Shown: positions 19,983-29,085, numbered from the stretch's first letter. The stretch is 64,000 nucleotides of DNA from Streptomyces durmitorensis (GCF_023498005.1 NZ_CP097289.1:62001-126000), one strand, 5' to 3'. The notes: generated from the sequence alone by a model not told the origin. Translations and numbers: made by a program.

Positions 19983-20014
19983 GGTGGTTGCCCTTGCCTG
20001 GGAGGGGTGGCTGG

Positions 20015-20042
20015 CCCGGCGGGACGCCCGTGTCCCGCCGGG
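20015..20042 (-). terminator. hairpin between the xylA remnant and the binding-protein gene
   Basis: CCCGGCGGGAC and GTCCCGCCGGG form a perfect 11-bp stem with a six-base loop. It lies 65 bp downstream of the xylA remnant stop and upstream of the binding-protein start, so it can end or attenuate transcription coming from the xylA side. No T run follows, as is usual in Streptomyces. Confidence 0.6.
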
Positions 20043-20106
20043 GGTGTTCGCAGATCCCGGTACGGCTCCGGCCACGGCCGTACGGGCTCGATCGCGGGGT
20101 GCGGGA

Positions 20107-20583
20107 TCAGCGCGCGCCGAGCAGGTGCTCCATGGCGAGCTGGTCGAGGCGCTCGAAGGCCATGGAGCGCTGGGCGGCGGCGTTCACGTCGTGGTCCTCG
20201 TACGCGCCCTTGTCGCCCAGGAGCTCGGCCAGGCCCTCGGCGGCGGTGGGCCGTGCGAGCTGGTCGAGTCGGGAGTCGCGCAGCGCCTGTCGCGCCTGGG
20301 GATCGGTCCGGAACCCGGCCGAACGCTCCTTGAGAATCAGGGAGTTGCGCATGCGGTTCTTCGCGGAGTCCCCCACGCCCTCGACACCGTCGGTGCGCGC
20401 CGGCTTGAAATCGTCGTGGAACGTCACGCCGCACGCACCCAGTTCGGCGAGCCGGTGTACGGCGTCGACAGGGTCAAGGGCGGGGCGGGTGGCGTTGCCG
20501 AAGGGGTCGTTGCCCCGCCAACCGACGGTCCACAGACCGAACGTGAAGGTGTCTTCGGGGGTGGGGGTGAAGCAGTCGGACAT
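20107..20583 (-). pseudogene. xylA: xylose isomerase with large in-frame internal deletion
   Basis: The frame is uninterrupted and gives 158 residues from ATG 20583 (AAGGG upstream). Residues ~5-57 are the XylA N-terminus ([20 protein letters not shown], ending GVTFHDD). The sequence then jumps directly to the XylA C-terminus ([41 protein letters not shown]). XylA is normally ~388 residues; about 230 central residues are gone, including nearly all metal ligands and most of the barrel. The joint keeps the reading frame. As an isomerase it must be dead. It is divergent from the GH31 gene and next to the sugar ABC genes, where a working XylA would process released xylose. Confidence 0.9.
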
Positions 20584-20632
20584 GGTGCGGCCCTTTGCTG
20601 CGAGTTTGTTTTCTGACATGACTAATACGCGA

Positions 20633-20644
20633 CGAAGCGCTTCG
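20633..20644. promoter_or_regulatory. palindromic operator candidate 1
   Basis: CGAAGCGCTTCG is a perfect 12-bp palindrome, 50 bp upstream of the xylA remnant. A second copy lies 76 bp away. The pair sits in the divergent promoter between xylA and the alpha-xylosidase gene and resembles half-site arrangements of LacI- or ROK-type sugar repressors. Confidence 0.6.
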
Positions 20645-20708
20645 ACGCTAGACCCCGGAGTCAACTTCAAGCCCTGCAAAACCTTGGCTACCTGGCGCTG
20701 CCAGGAAT

Positions 20709-20719
20709 CGAAGCGCTTC
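20709..20719. promoter_or_regulatory. palindromic operator candidate 2
   Basis: CGAAGCGCTTC repeats the 10-bp palindrome GAAGCGCTTC found at 20634-20643. Centre-to-centre distance is 76 bp, close to seven helical turns, so one repressor could bridge both sites. Confidence 0.6.
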
Positions 20720-20911
20720 CGCATCCACACCGAAGAAGGACCCTTGCCGTTTTGTTTTCTGTACGATCAAATGGCCCGCGCAGCTACTTCCCCCTCAAGA
20801 TCGCAAGCCAGTTGAGGCGCTCCACGCCACCGCCCGACGTCGTCACCGGCAAGGGAAGTCCGACGGCTCCTGCGACCCGAACTGCCACCCCGCACCACCC
20901 TGAGGAAGATC

Positions 20912-23149
20912 ATGAAGTTCACCGACGGCTTCTGGCTCATGCGCGACGGGGTTCAGGCCTCGTACGCGACCGAGGTCCGCAGCGTCCGAGCCGACGCCGA
21001 CCGCTTCACCGCCCACGCAGCGACCAAGCGCGTCGAGCGCCGCGGCGACACCCTCAACTCCCCTCTGCTGACCGTCGACTGCTTCTCCCCCGCCGAGGGC
21101 ATCATCGGCGTCCGCACCACACACCTGGCGGGCAAGCTCCACCCCGGCCCGGACTTCGCACTGCCGGGCGCCGACACCGGGGCCGGCCAGGTGCGCCGCG
21201 ACGGCGACATGATCGAGCTGACCAGCGGCCCCCTGACCGCACGCCTGGACCAAGCCTCGCCCTGGGCGCTGTCGTTCCGTGACGCGGACTGCCGGGAGGT
21301 GACATCGGCGGGCCGCAAGGGCACGGCCTTCTTCACCACCAGCGACGGCGCGCACCACATGGCCGGGCAGTTGGCGCTCGGCGTCGGCGAACAGGTCTAC
21401 GGCCTGGGTGAGCGCTTCACGCCGTTCATCAAGAACGGCCAGGTCGTGGACATGTGGCAGGCCGACGGCGGCACGAGCAGCGAACAGGCCTACAAAAACA
21501 TCCCCTTCAGCCTGCACGTCTCCCCCGCCGGGGCGTACGGCGTGTTCGTCAATCACCCCGGCAAGGTGAGCTACGAGATCGGCTCGGAGGCGGTCGGCCA
21601 GATGCAGTTCAGCGTCGAGGACCAGACGCTGGAGTACTACATCGTCGCGGGCCCGACACCGAAAGACGTCCTGCGCCGCTACACCGCGCTCACCGGCCGC
21701 CCGGCGCTGCCGCCGGCGTGGTCGTTCGGACTGTGGCTCACCACGTCCTTCACCACGCAGTACGACGAAGAGACGGTGACGTCGTTCGTCGACGGCATGG
21801 CTCAGCGGGACATCCCGCTGAGCGTCTTCCACTTCGACTGCTTCTGGATGCGCGAGTACCAGTGGTCGGACTTCGAGTGGGACCCGGATGTCTTCCCCGA
21901 CCCCCAGGGCATGCTGGCCCGGCTCAAGGGACGGGGGCTGAAGCTCTCCGTATGGATCAACCCGTACATCGCACAGAAGTCCGCCCTGTTCGACGAGGCC
22001 GCCGCCGCGGGACATCTGGTGAAGCGGGCGAACGGTGACATCTGGCAATGGGACCTGTGGCAGGCGGGCATGGCGCTCGTCGACTTCACGAACCCCGAGG
22101 CCTGCGCCTGGTTCCAGGCGAAGCTGAAGGTGCTGCTCGACCAGGGCGTCGACTGCTTCAAGACCGACTTCGGTGAGCGCATCCCCACCGACGTGGTGTG
22201 GCACGACGGCTCCGACCCGGAGCGCATGCACAACTACTACACACACCTGTACAACCGCACCGTCTTCGAGCTCCTGGAAAAGGAACGCGGCACGGGCGAA
22301 GCCGTCCTGTTCGCGCGTTCGGCGACGGCCGGCGGCCAGCAGTACCCGGTGCACTGGGGCGGCGACTGCTGGTCGTCGTTCGGTGCGATGGCAGAGTCGC
22401 TGCGCGGCGGTCTGTCGCTGTCGCTGTCGGGCTTCGGCTTCTGGAGCCACGACATCGGCGGCTTCGAAGGCACCCCGGACCCGGCGGTCTTCAAACGCTG
22501 GCTCGCCTTCGGCCTGCTCTCTTCCCACAGCCGACTGCACGGCTCCAGCTCCTACCGGGTGCCGTGGGAGTTCGGTGACGAAGCCGTAGACGTGACACGG
22601 AAGTTCACACGGCTCAAGCACCGACTCATGCCCTATCTGTACGGCGCCACGGCCGAAGCGCACCACACCGGCATGCCGCTGATGCGGCCCATGCTCCTCG
22701 AGTTCCCCGAGAACCCCACCGCCCGCGGCCTGGACCGGCAGTACATGCTCGGCCCCGACCTGCTCGTCGCCCCCGTCTTCTCGGCCGACGGCGACGTCGA
22801 GTACTACCTGCCCGAGGGCACCTGGACCCACCTCCTGACCGGCGAACACGTACAGGGCCCGGTCTGGCGCCGCGAAAGGCACGGCTTCGACAGCCTGCCC
22901 CTGTACGTCCGCCCAGGAGCGGTCCTCCCGCTGGGCTCCGACACACAGCGACCCGACGGGGACTGGCTCGATGGCCTCACCCTGCTCGTCACCCCCGACG
23001 CACAAGAGGTGACGGTCACCGTCCCCGACCACGCCGGCCGCCCTGCCGCCACTTACCAGGTGACGCGCGAGGCGACGGACGCGACGGTGACCGTGGCCCC
23101 GCCCGAAGGGCACAGCGCTCCACGCACGGTGGTCTCGGCAGACCTGTGA
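20912..23149 (+). CDS. GH31 alpha-xylosidase (YicI-like)
   Basis: The product has 745 residues. ATG 20912 follows GAGGAAG. The N-terminal beta domain leads into the GH31 barrel with nucleophile in FKTDFGERIP (~residue 425) and acid/base in HWGGDCWSSF (~490). LSGFGFWSHDIGGFEG and SHSRLHGSSSYRVPWEFGD match the xylosidase branch rather than alpha-glucosidases; E. coli YicI is 772 residues. No signal peptide, so it acts in the cytoplasm, removing alpha-1,6-linked xylose from isoprimeverose-type units. Together with the GH1 enzyme and ABC transporter it suggests xyloglucan oligosaccharide use. It is divergent from the xylA remnant and ends at a strong hairpin. Confidence 0.93.
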   Translation: MKFTDGFWLMRDGVQASYATEVRSVRADADRFTAHAATKRVERRGDTLNSPLLTVDCFSPAEGIIGVRTTHLAGKLHPGPDFALPGADTGAGQVRRDGDMIELTSGPLTARLDQASPWALSFRDADCREVTSAGRKGTAFFTTSDGAHHMAGQLALGVGEQVYGLGERFTPFIKNGQVVDMWQADGGTSSEQAYKNIPFSLHVSPAGAYGVFVNHPGKVSYEIGSEAVGQMQFSVEDQTLEYYIVAGPTPKDVLRRYTALTGRPALPPAWSFGLWLTTSFTTQYDEETVTSFVDGMAQRDIPLSVFHFDCFWMREYQWSDFEWDPDVFPDPQGMLARLKGRGLKLSVWINPYIAQKSALFDEAAAAGHLVKRANGDIWQWDLWQAGMALVDFTNPEACAWFQAKLKVLLDQGVDCFKTDFGERIPTDVVWHDGSDPERMHNYYTHLYNRTVFELLEKERGTGEAVLFARSATAGGQQYPVHWGGDCWSSFGAMAESLRGGLSLSLSGFGFWSHDIGGFEGTPDPAVFKRWLAFGLLSSHSRLHGSSSYRVPWEFGDEAVDVTRKFTRLKHRLMPYLYGATAEAHHTGMPLMRPMLLEFPENPTARGLDRQYMLGPDLLVAPVFSADGDVEYYLPEGTWTHLLTGEHVQGPVWRRERHGFDSLPLYVRPGAVLPLGSDTQRPDGDWLDGLTLLVTPDAQEVTVTVPDHAGRPAATYQVTREATDATVTVAPPEGHSAPRTVVSADL

Positions 23150-23166
23150 CGTCCGGAGCCCAGGCA

Positions 23167-23193
23167 GATACCCCCGTCAAGGACGGGGGTATC
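23167..23193 (+). terminator. terminator of the GH31 gene
   Basis: GATACCCCCGTC and GACGGGGGTATC form a perfect 12-bp stem with a three-base loop, 17 bases after the GH31 stop codon. Confidence 0.85.
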
Positions 23194-24166
23194 ACGGGGC
23201 GAGCCGGTTCCAGTGGCGCTTGTGGAGTGCGGCTGCGTGCAAAGGCGACCTGACTCCACAATCGTCCGGCGGCTGCGCGGACGAGGCGACATCTTGAGAG
23301 GCTCGCGCACCTGCGTCTCGTTACGCAGGTGTCCTCTGGACGGGCAGCGGAGGTGCACTGGGTGGATCGCGGCGGCGTGGAGGGGCGGCATTGGCTGGCC
23401 GGCTCGGTTGCCGCGAGCGCCAGTGGTTCGTGCGCTCGGGTCCGGCGCGGCCGTTTCACCGGACCCGATGGCCGCCCATGTGCGTCGGCTCCGCCGCAGA
23501 CCCACACATACGAAGACGGCCGCCACCTCGCTGACCGGTATCGCGGGCACGAGTTGGGCGCCTCGGCCCGACACGTTCACGACATCGGCGAGCGGGGTGC
23601 CGGGCCTCCTTCATACAGCTCACCTCAGAGCAGGGCCGCTGACCGGCTCCGGACGAGACCCGAGACGAACCTGGACCGGCCACCGCATGGTTGCCCGCCT
23701 CCACCAGGACAGCATCCGCACCGGCACAATCGAACTCCGCCCGGTCCCGCGGCCGTTGTCAGGGCATCCGAAGGTGGCCTCGCTGGCGCCGCGCCGGAGG
23801 AGATACTCAGGCTCATCGACGACATCGCCGACGCGTGCGAACACAGCACGGGGCCAATGCCCGTCGCTGACGCGGCACTACGCGGGCGATGCTGGATCCT
23901 CTGCCCGGCGATCGGCGGCGCCCAACGCCCCCGTCCCTGAAGCCGCCCAGCAACCGCGCCTGCCCAACAGCCAACGGGCCTCGGAGCAGGGCTGCGTAGG
24001 GGATGCCACGCCCCCAACCACAGCCGCACATCTCCTCGACCGAGCCGCGAGCAGGGCAGCCTGCTCCGGGTACTGGTCGTCCGGTCGAGCAGCAGAAAGC
24101 TTGCCGGACCAGTGTCGGCCGAACGCGGTGCCGAAGTATGACTGAAGCATCAATAGGGTGTCCCCC
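23194..24166. other. gene-poor stretch, possible decayed fragment
   Basis: No intact gene is recognised in ~970 bases. The only protein-like piece is at the end of a plus-strand frame stopping at 23940 (APEEILRLIDDIADACEHST then GPMPVADAALRGR), which has good helical character but no family I can name and no start. Several long frames on both strands here are low-complexity shadows. Confidence 0.35.
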
Positions 24167-25282
24167 ATGTCTGCCACGCTGAGTTCCACGAAAACCGCCG
24201 CCGCGCTCCGCAGATCTGCGCGGGTCTCCGTCGAGTTGCTGCTGGTTCTTGTGGCCGCTGCGGTAGCGCTGTGGATTCTGGGTCGGATGTGGTCGGTCGT
24301 CTGGCCACTCATCGTAGGCCTCTTGCTCACCACACTGACCTGGCCTCTGGCCCGCTTCCTACGCCGGCGCGGGTGGCCCCCCGCCCTGGCCGCCTCGGTG
24401 GTGACCGTTCTGTTCCTTCTGTTCGTTGCGGGCATCGTGGCGCTGATCGCAGTGCCGGTGGCGTCCCAGTCCGGTGAACTGTCCGACGGCGTGGCCGAAG
24501 GCATCGAGAAACTGCGCGAGTGGGCCGCCGGGCCGCCCCTGAACATCAACGACGCCCAGATCTCAGGCGGAGTCGACTCCGCGATCGCCCGGATCAAGGA
24601 CAGCCTCGGCAGCATGGTCACCACTCTCTTCACAGGAGTGAGCACCGTGTTGAACGGTGTGGTCACCGCGTTCCTGTCGCTCTTCCTGATGTTCTTCTTC
24701 CTCAAGGACGGCCCGCGGTTCCTTCCGTGGCTCGCACGTCAGCTCCCCGGCAGGCTCGCCGACGACGTCCCGATCGTGGCAGCGCGGGGCTGGGACACTC
24801 TGGGCGCCTTCATCCGTTCCCAGGCCTTCGTCGGCCTGCTCGACGCGGTCTTCATCGGTCTGGGCCTGTGGATCCTGGGTGTGCCCCTCGTGCTCCCGCT
24901 GGCGGTGCTGACCTTCGTATCGGCATTCGTGCCGATCGTGGGTGCCCTGTTCGCCGGTTTGGTAGCGGTGCTCATCGCGTTGGTGTCCAACGGCCTGACA
25001 GACGCGCTGATCGTGCTGGCGATCATCCTCGTGGTGCAGCAACTCGAGGGCAACGTGTTCCAGCCGATCATCCAAAGTCGCGGGCTGGGTCTGCACGCGG
25101 CGGTGGTCCTGCTGGCAGTCACACTGGGCGCGAACCTGGCCGGCGTCGTGGGCAGCCTGCTGGCGGTACCGGCAGCCGCCCTGATCGCGGTGGTCTGGAA
25201 CTATCTGCGCGAGCAGCTCAGCGACCCGCCGCAAGAACCGGAGACCGAGGACCCGCACCCGGGCGCGGCGGCCCCGTCGTAG
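24167..25282 (+). CDS. AI-2E family transporter (PerM-like permease)
   Basis: The product has 371 residues. ATG 24167 follows AGGG. There are about eight membrane helices: three at the N-terminus (LLLVLVAAAVALWIL...), a soluble segment (~95-155), then a block ending in the family motif region VPIVGALFAGLVAVLIAL and QLEGNVFQPIIQSR. The C-terminal tail is Pro/Glu-rich and cytoplasmic. The family exports small molecules or ions (autoinducer-2, Na+/H+ antiport in some members); the substrate here cannot be told. It is a single-gene unit. Confidence 0.88.
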   Translation: MSATLSSTKTAAALRRSARVSVELLLVLVAAAVALWILGRMWSVVWPLIVGLLLTTLTWPLARFLRRRGWPPALAASVVTVLFLLFVAGIVALIAVPVASQSGELSDGVAEGIEKLREWAAGPPLNINDAQISGGVDSAIARIKDSLGSMVTTLFTGVSTVLNGVVTAFLSLFLMFFFLKDGPRFLPWLARQLPGRLADDVPIVAARGWDTLGAFIRSQAFVGLLDAVFIGLGLWILGVPLVLPLAVLTFVSAFVPIVGALFAGLVAVLIALVSNGLTDALIVLAIILVVQQLEGNVFQPIIQSRGLGLHAAVVLLAVTLGANLAGVVGSLLAVPAAALIAVVWNYLREQLSDPPQEPETEDPHPGAAAPS

Positions 25283-25588
25283 CTCCTCCTTCCTGTCGCA
25301 GCCTCGCCTCCCGATCGCGGGGGCGGCCGAGTGGGTAGGCCGTTGCTGACCGCCGGACTCAGCACGGACAAGGTCCGCGGTGAGTCCGATGCGTACTGCT
25401 CACCTGCCGCCGTGCGCCGCAGGAGCAAGCGCTCGCGTCAGGGGACTGACGCGGACGCTCAGCAACTATGCGTTCGGGGCCGCGCTTGAGGTATTACGCC
25501 GACACCCGACCGCCTGCACCACCTGGGCCTTCTCCCCCTCACCGCCATCGCCTGGGCCCTCACACTCGCATCCGCCGGGGCAGCAGAC
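25283..25588. other. intergenic stretch with a small hairpin
   Basis: No gene is seen in these ~300 bases between the convergent permease and STAS genes. GCGTCAG (25435-25441) and CTGACGC (25446-25452) form a seven-base inverted repeat with a four-base loop that may help terminate transcription. Confidence 0.35.
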
Positions 25589-25978
25589 TCAGCAAACGCA
25601 GCTTCGAGGACACGACAGCCTCCATGCGCAGTTCGTCGGTCCGTGGCTGCTGGCCACCAACCGCGCCGTATGGCCGTGCACCGGCCCGACGGACACCGAG
25701 AGCTGTCCCGGGCCCGTCCCGGCGGCTCCCGGCCCGACTCGCTCGGCTACGGTGCCTCCTTCGATGGCCAGGTTCCGGGCCGCCAGGAAGACGCTGATGC
25801 CGCTCGAGTCGCAGAATTCCAGGCCGGACAGGTCCAGGACCAAGAGCTGTCCCGCGTCCAGGGTGAGCTTGTGCAGGGCTTGGCGGAGTTCGAGTTCTGT
25901 CGTGTAGTCGAGGTCACCGGTGATCTCCAGTACGGGACCGGTGGCGGCATCGCGGGAGGTGATCGTCAGTGGGGTCAT
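25589..25978 (-). CDS. STAS-domain anti-anti-sigma protein (RsbV-like)
   Basis: The product has ~129 residues; ATG 25978 or the in-frame GTG 25990 could start it, and both overlap or abut the end of the phosphatase gene (stop 25980), implying coupled translation. The STAS fold is clear: VLEITGDLDYTTELELRQAL, then LLVLDLSGLEFCDSSGISVF, where the serine in DSSG is the expected phosphorylation site. After residue ~85 the sequence (VAERVGPGAAGTGPGQ onward) no longer resembles the usual last helix, so the C-terminus may be frameshifted or replaced. It would be the substrate of the adjacent phosphatase and would free a sigma factor from its kinase/anti-sigma partner. Confidence 0.8.
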   Translation of the reverse strand: MTPLTITSRDAATGPVLEITGDLDYTTELELRQALHKLTLDAGQLLVLDLSGLEFCDSSGISVFLAARNLAIEGGTVAERVGPGAAGTGPGQLSVSVGPVHGHTARLVASSHGPTNCAWRLSCPRSCVC

Positions 25979-25979
25979 C

Positions 25980-27266
25980 TCAGGTTTCACTCACGGGGGC
26001 GGGAACAGAGAACGGAAGCGGGACCGGCATTCCCAGGGCGAGCAGCGCGGTGTCGTCGTCCAGGCCGTCGCCGAAGCCGGCGAGGAGCCCGGTCAGGGCG
26101 GTGATCAGGGCCTGCGGGCCCGCTGGGGGCTGGGCAGTGGTGAAGGCATGCAGGGCTTCCTCTCCATACAGTTCGCGGCCGGGTCCGGTGCGGGCTTCGG
26201 TCAGGCCGTCGGTGTAGAGGAGCAGGGTGTCTCCGGGCCACAGTCGGGTGCAGGTGGCGGCGAACTCGGCTTGGGGCATGACGCCGATGAGCATGCCTCC
26301 CGGGGTGGGGAGGTAATCGGCGGTGCCGTCGGTGCGCTGGATCAGCGCCGAGGGGTGTCCGCCGGAGGCCAGGTGCACGCTGACGTGGTCGTCGCCGGGC
26401 TCCAGGGTGCCGAATATGGCGGTGCAGTAGCGCGCGTCGCCGCTGGTATACCGCTCGTGGAGCACCTTGTTCAAGGTGGTCAGCATGGTGGCCGGATCGG
26501 GGTCGTGCAGGGCGGCGGCGCGCAGGGTGTAGCGGGTCAGTGAGGTGATGGCTGCGGCCTGGGGGCCCTTGCCGCACACGTCGCCGAGGAAGAACGCCCA
26601 CCGGTCGGTGCCCAGGGCGAAGAGGTCGTAGAAGTCTCCGCCCAGCAGATCTGGGGAGGCCGTGTGGTAGTAGGAAGCGGCCTCCAGACCCGGTATTGCC
26701 GGCAGTGCAGAGGGCAGCAGGCTCTACTGAAGGACGGCCAGGGCCTCCTGGAGCCGTTCGCGATCGGCCTCGGCCTGTCGGCGTGCTTCTTCCGCTGCCT
26801 GGCGGCCGCGCAACAGTTCGGCTTCGTAGGCGCGGCGGTCTCGTGCGTCGAAGACCGTGCGGATCAGCAGCGGCTCACCGTCCTGGCTCTCCTTCACCTT
26901 CGAGGTGACCAGTGCCGGCATCCGGCCGGCGGCGGCTTTGATGTCGAGGGCGATGCCGCTGACCTCACCCTTCATCTGCAGCAGAGGAGCGAAGTGCGTC
27001 TCGTGGTAGAGCTTGCCGCCCACGGTCAGCAGATCGGTGAACCGCATCCGGCCCACCACCTGCGCCCTTTCCAGACCCAGCCAGTGCAGCAGAGTGGCGT
27101 TGATCTTCGCGATGGTGCCGTCCATCAGCGTCGACAGGTATCCGCACGGGGCCTGCTCGTACAGCTCCTCGGCGCTGTCCTCCAGCAGCGAGGTGAACAC
27201 CGCGTCGGTGGCGTGCGCATCGTGCTCCCCGCCCGGCTCGGACGTCTGGTCGGTGCGGCACATCAC
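25980..27266 (-). pseudogene. RsbP-like PAS-PP2C phosphatase split by an amber codon
   Basis: One frame of 429 codons runs from GTG 27266 (or ATG 27263) to the TGA at 25980 with a single internal TAG at 26724-26726. Residues ~25-140 are a PAS domain (EQAPCGYLSTLMDGTIAKIN), 140-179 a coiled-coil linker (RGRQAAEEARRQAEADRERL). The stop falls exactly where the family has LQ[QR]SLLP: AVLQ-TAG-SLLPSALP, consistent with CAG to TAG. The PP2C/SpoIIE domain follows intact: GGDFYDLF, GDVCGKGPQA, YTDGLTEAR and LDDDTALLA. The order PAS-coiled coil-PP2C and the RsbQ gene immediately upstream match Bacillus RsbQ-RsbP. As read, only a PAS-linker fragment would be made, plus possibly a restart phosphatase. 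Confidence 0.85.
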
Positions 27267-28069
27267 TAGGCCGCTCCGAGGAATTCGGTGATCGCCTCAG
27301 CGGTGGCCTGCGGGGCACTCAGGTGAGGGCAGTGCCCCGTCGCCTCCAGCGTCACCAGACGGCTGCCGGGAATCACGGCATGGACGTAGGCGCCGACTTC
27401 GCGGGGGGGGGCGATCACGTCCTGTGTGCAGTCCAGGATCAGCGTCGGCACCTCGACCGTCTTGAGGTCGTCCCGGCTGTCGGACAGGAACGTCGTGCGA
27501 GCGAACACCCGCGCCATGTCCGGGTCAGTCGCGCAAAACGAGTTGGTCAGCTCCTGGCCGAGTTCCGGACGGTCCGCGTTGCCCATGATGGCCGGGGCCA
27601 TCGCCGCCGACCAGCCCAGATAGTTCGACTCCAGCGACTCCAGCAGCTCCTCGATGTCCTCGGCACTGAAACCGCCCCGGTAGCCGGCGTCGTCGATGTA
27701 GCGAGGTGAGGGGGCGACCATCACCAGCCGGGAGATGCGCTGTGGCGCCTGCGCAGCCGCGAGCACTCCGACCATCGCGCTGACCGAATGGCCCACGAAG
27801 GTCGCATCCCGCAGGTCCAGCTCCTCACATACCTCCAGCACATCGAGCGCGTACCCCTCAAGCGAGCTGTAGCGCCGCTCGTCCCAGGCCGAAGCATCCG
27901 CCCCACCCGAGCCCACGTAGTCGAAGAGCACCACGCGGTAGTCCTGGGCAAGCGCGGGGACGATCAGGCGCCACATGTTCTGGTCACACCCGAACCCGTG
28001 CGCCAGCACAAGCACCGGCCCCTCCGCACGACCGGTGACGGTGACGTTGTTCCTACGACGGATACCCAT
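27266..28069 (-). CDS. rsbQ: RsbQ-like alpha/beta hydrolase, energy-stress signalling
   Basis: The product has 267 residues. The start is ATG 28069 (MGIRRRNNVTVTG). It carries the RsbQ hallmarks LAHGFGCDQNMW, VVLFDYVGSGGAD, nucleophile serine in VGHSVSAMVG, APSPRYIDD, NYLGWSAAMAP, acid in CTQDVIAPP and histidine in GHCPHLS. In Bacillus RsbQ partners the phosphatase RsbP and is needed for sigma-B activation during energy stress, using its pocket for a small hydrophobic ligand. Here the stop TAG and the phosphatase start overlap (TAGTGATG), so the pair is translationally coupled. A run of nine G (27404-27412, nine C in the gene) lies within the DVIAPPRE codons and is intact. Confidence 0.88.
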   Translation of the reverse strand: MGIRRRNNVTVTGRAEGPVLVLAHGFGCDQNMWRLIVPALAQDYRVVLFDYVGSGGADASAWDERRYSSLEGYALDVLEVCEELDLRDATFVGHSVSAMVGVLAAAQAPQRISRLVMVAPSPRYIDDAGYRGGFSAEDIEELLESLESNYLGWSAAMAPAIMGNADRPELGQELTNSFCATDPDMARVFARTTFLSDSRDDLKTVEVPTLILDCTQDVIAPPREVGAYVHAVIPGSRLVTLEATGHCPHLSAPQATAEAITEFLGAA

Positions 28070-28242
28070 ACTCGCCAGTTTCCCATCAGCCCCAACAACC
28101 ACACGTAGGTGCCTACTACGGGCTGCACGCCCGAGGCCACGGCCACACCAACCGGTGCAGAGCTTGCGCAGCCCACGGCAGGGCGGCTTTCCTGGTTCGC
28201 CTGGTTCAGGTCAGCGGGGTGGAGCCTCAAGAGGTGAAGGCT

Positions 28243-29085
28243 TCAGACCTTGCGCCAGCGCGCGTTGGCCCAGGAGAAGAGACCGAAGGCCGCGAAGCCG
28301 AGTGCGATGAGGGCCAGCAGCCAGGGACCGGCGGCGGTGTCGGTGAAGGCGCGCAGGGTGTCGTCCATGCCTTTGGCCTTGCCGGGCTTGTGCTTAAGGG
28401 CTGCCGCGATGGCGAAGCCGCCCGCGACGGCGAAGACCGCGCCCCGGCACGCGCCGCCGAACACCCCGAGGAACATGACCGCTGTGCGGGCCTTCGGTGC
28501 CATCTCGGACATCTTCAGATGCTTCTTGAACTTGCGCATGACTGTCCTGACGGTGATCCATACGCCGGCGCCGGCCACCACCGCACCGGCGATACCGACG
28601 AGCCACTGCCCGCCAGGCCAGTCCAGAACCTTCGCCGTGATGTCCTGGGACTCCTTGTCGGAGCTCCCGCTGCCGCTGCCCTTCTCCCCCGCCGCATACG
28701 ACAGCACGGAGTAGGCGACGAACCCGTAGAAGACGCAACGGCCTGCGGCCATTGCCCTCTTGCTTGCCTTCTTGCCGTCGGGCCCCGCTTGCCCGAAGGC
28801 CGCTTCGGTCAGCCGCCACACGGCCATCCCCACCAACGCTATGCCCAGCAGCCACAGCAGAACGGCGCCAAAGGGCTTCTCAGCGATCTCGGCGATGGCA
28901 CCGCCCCGGTCTGCCTGTTCACCGCCTCCGTCCGAGAAGGCGATCCTGAGTGAGAGCACTCCGATGAGCAGGTAGATGACCCCACGGGCCACGAAGCCCG
29001 CTCGGGCCGCGCCCGAGACTGCTGTGCTGTTCGCCGCACGCTGGGCCTGCCTGCGTCCGCGTGTTGTTGCTGATCCAGTTGCCAT
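28243..29085 (-). CDS. DUF1206 membrane protein
   Basis: The product has 280 residues. ATG 29085 is chosen (MATGSATTRGRRQAQRAANS), with a G-rich leader upstream. The protein has six predicted membrane helices in three similar pairs, the first starting ARAGFVARGVIYLLIGVLSL, which is the DUF1206 pattern of three ~90-residue repeats, and ends LFSWANARWRKV. A Gly/Ser-rich loop with EKGSGSGSSDKES separates the second and third pairs. The function of the family is unknown. It lies between the RsbQ gene and a CsbD gene, both stress-linked in Bacillus, so a general-stress role is possible but only by neighbourhood. Confidence 0.8.
   Translation of the reverse strand: MATGSATTRGRRQAQRAANSTAVSGAARAGFVARGVIYLLIGVLSLRIAFSDGGGEQADRGGAIAEIAEKPFGAVLLWLLGIALVGMAVWRLTEAAFGQAGPDGKKASKRAMAAGRCVFYGFVAYSVLSYAAGEKGSGSGSSDKESQDITAKVLDWPGGQWLVGIAGAVVAGAGVWITVRTVMRKFKKHLKMSEMAPKARTAVMFLGVFGGACRGAVFAVAGGFAIAAALKHKPGKAKGMDDTLRAFTDTAAGPWLLALIALGFAAFGLFSWANARWRKV

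Noticed and set aside
28070..28240. SigB-type promoter upstream of rsbQ
   Set aside because: The best match (GTGT-N16-GGGAAA) has two -10 mismatches and is not better than chance.
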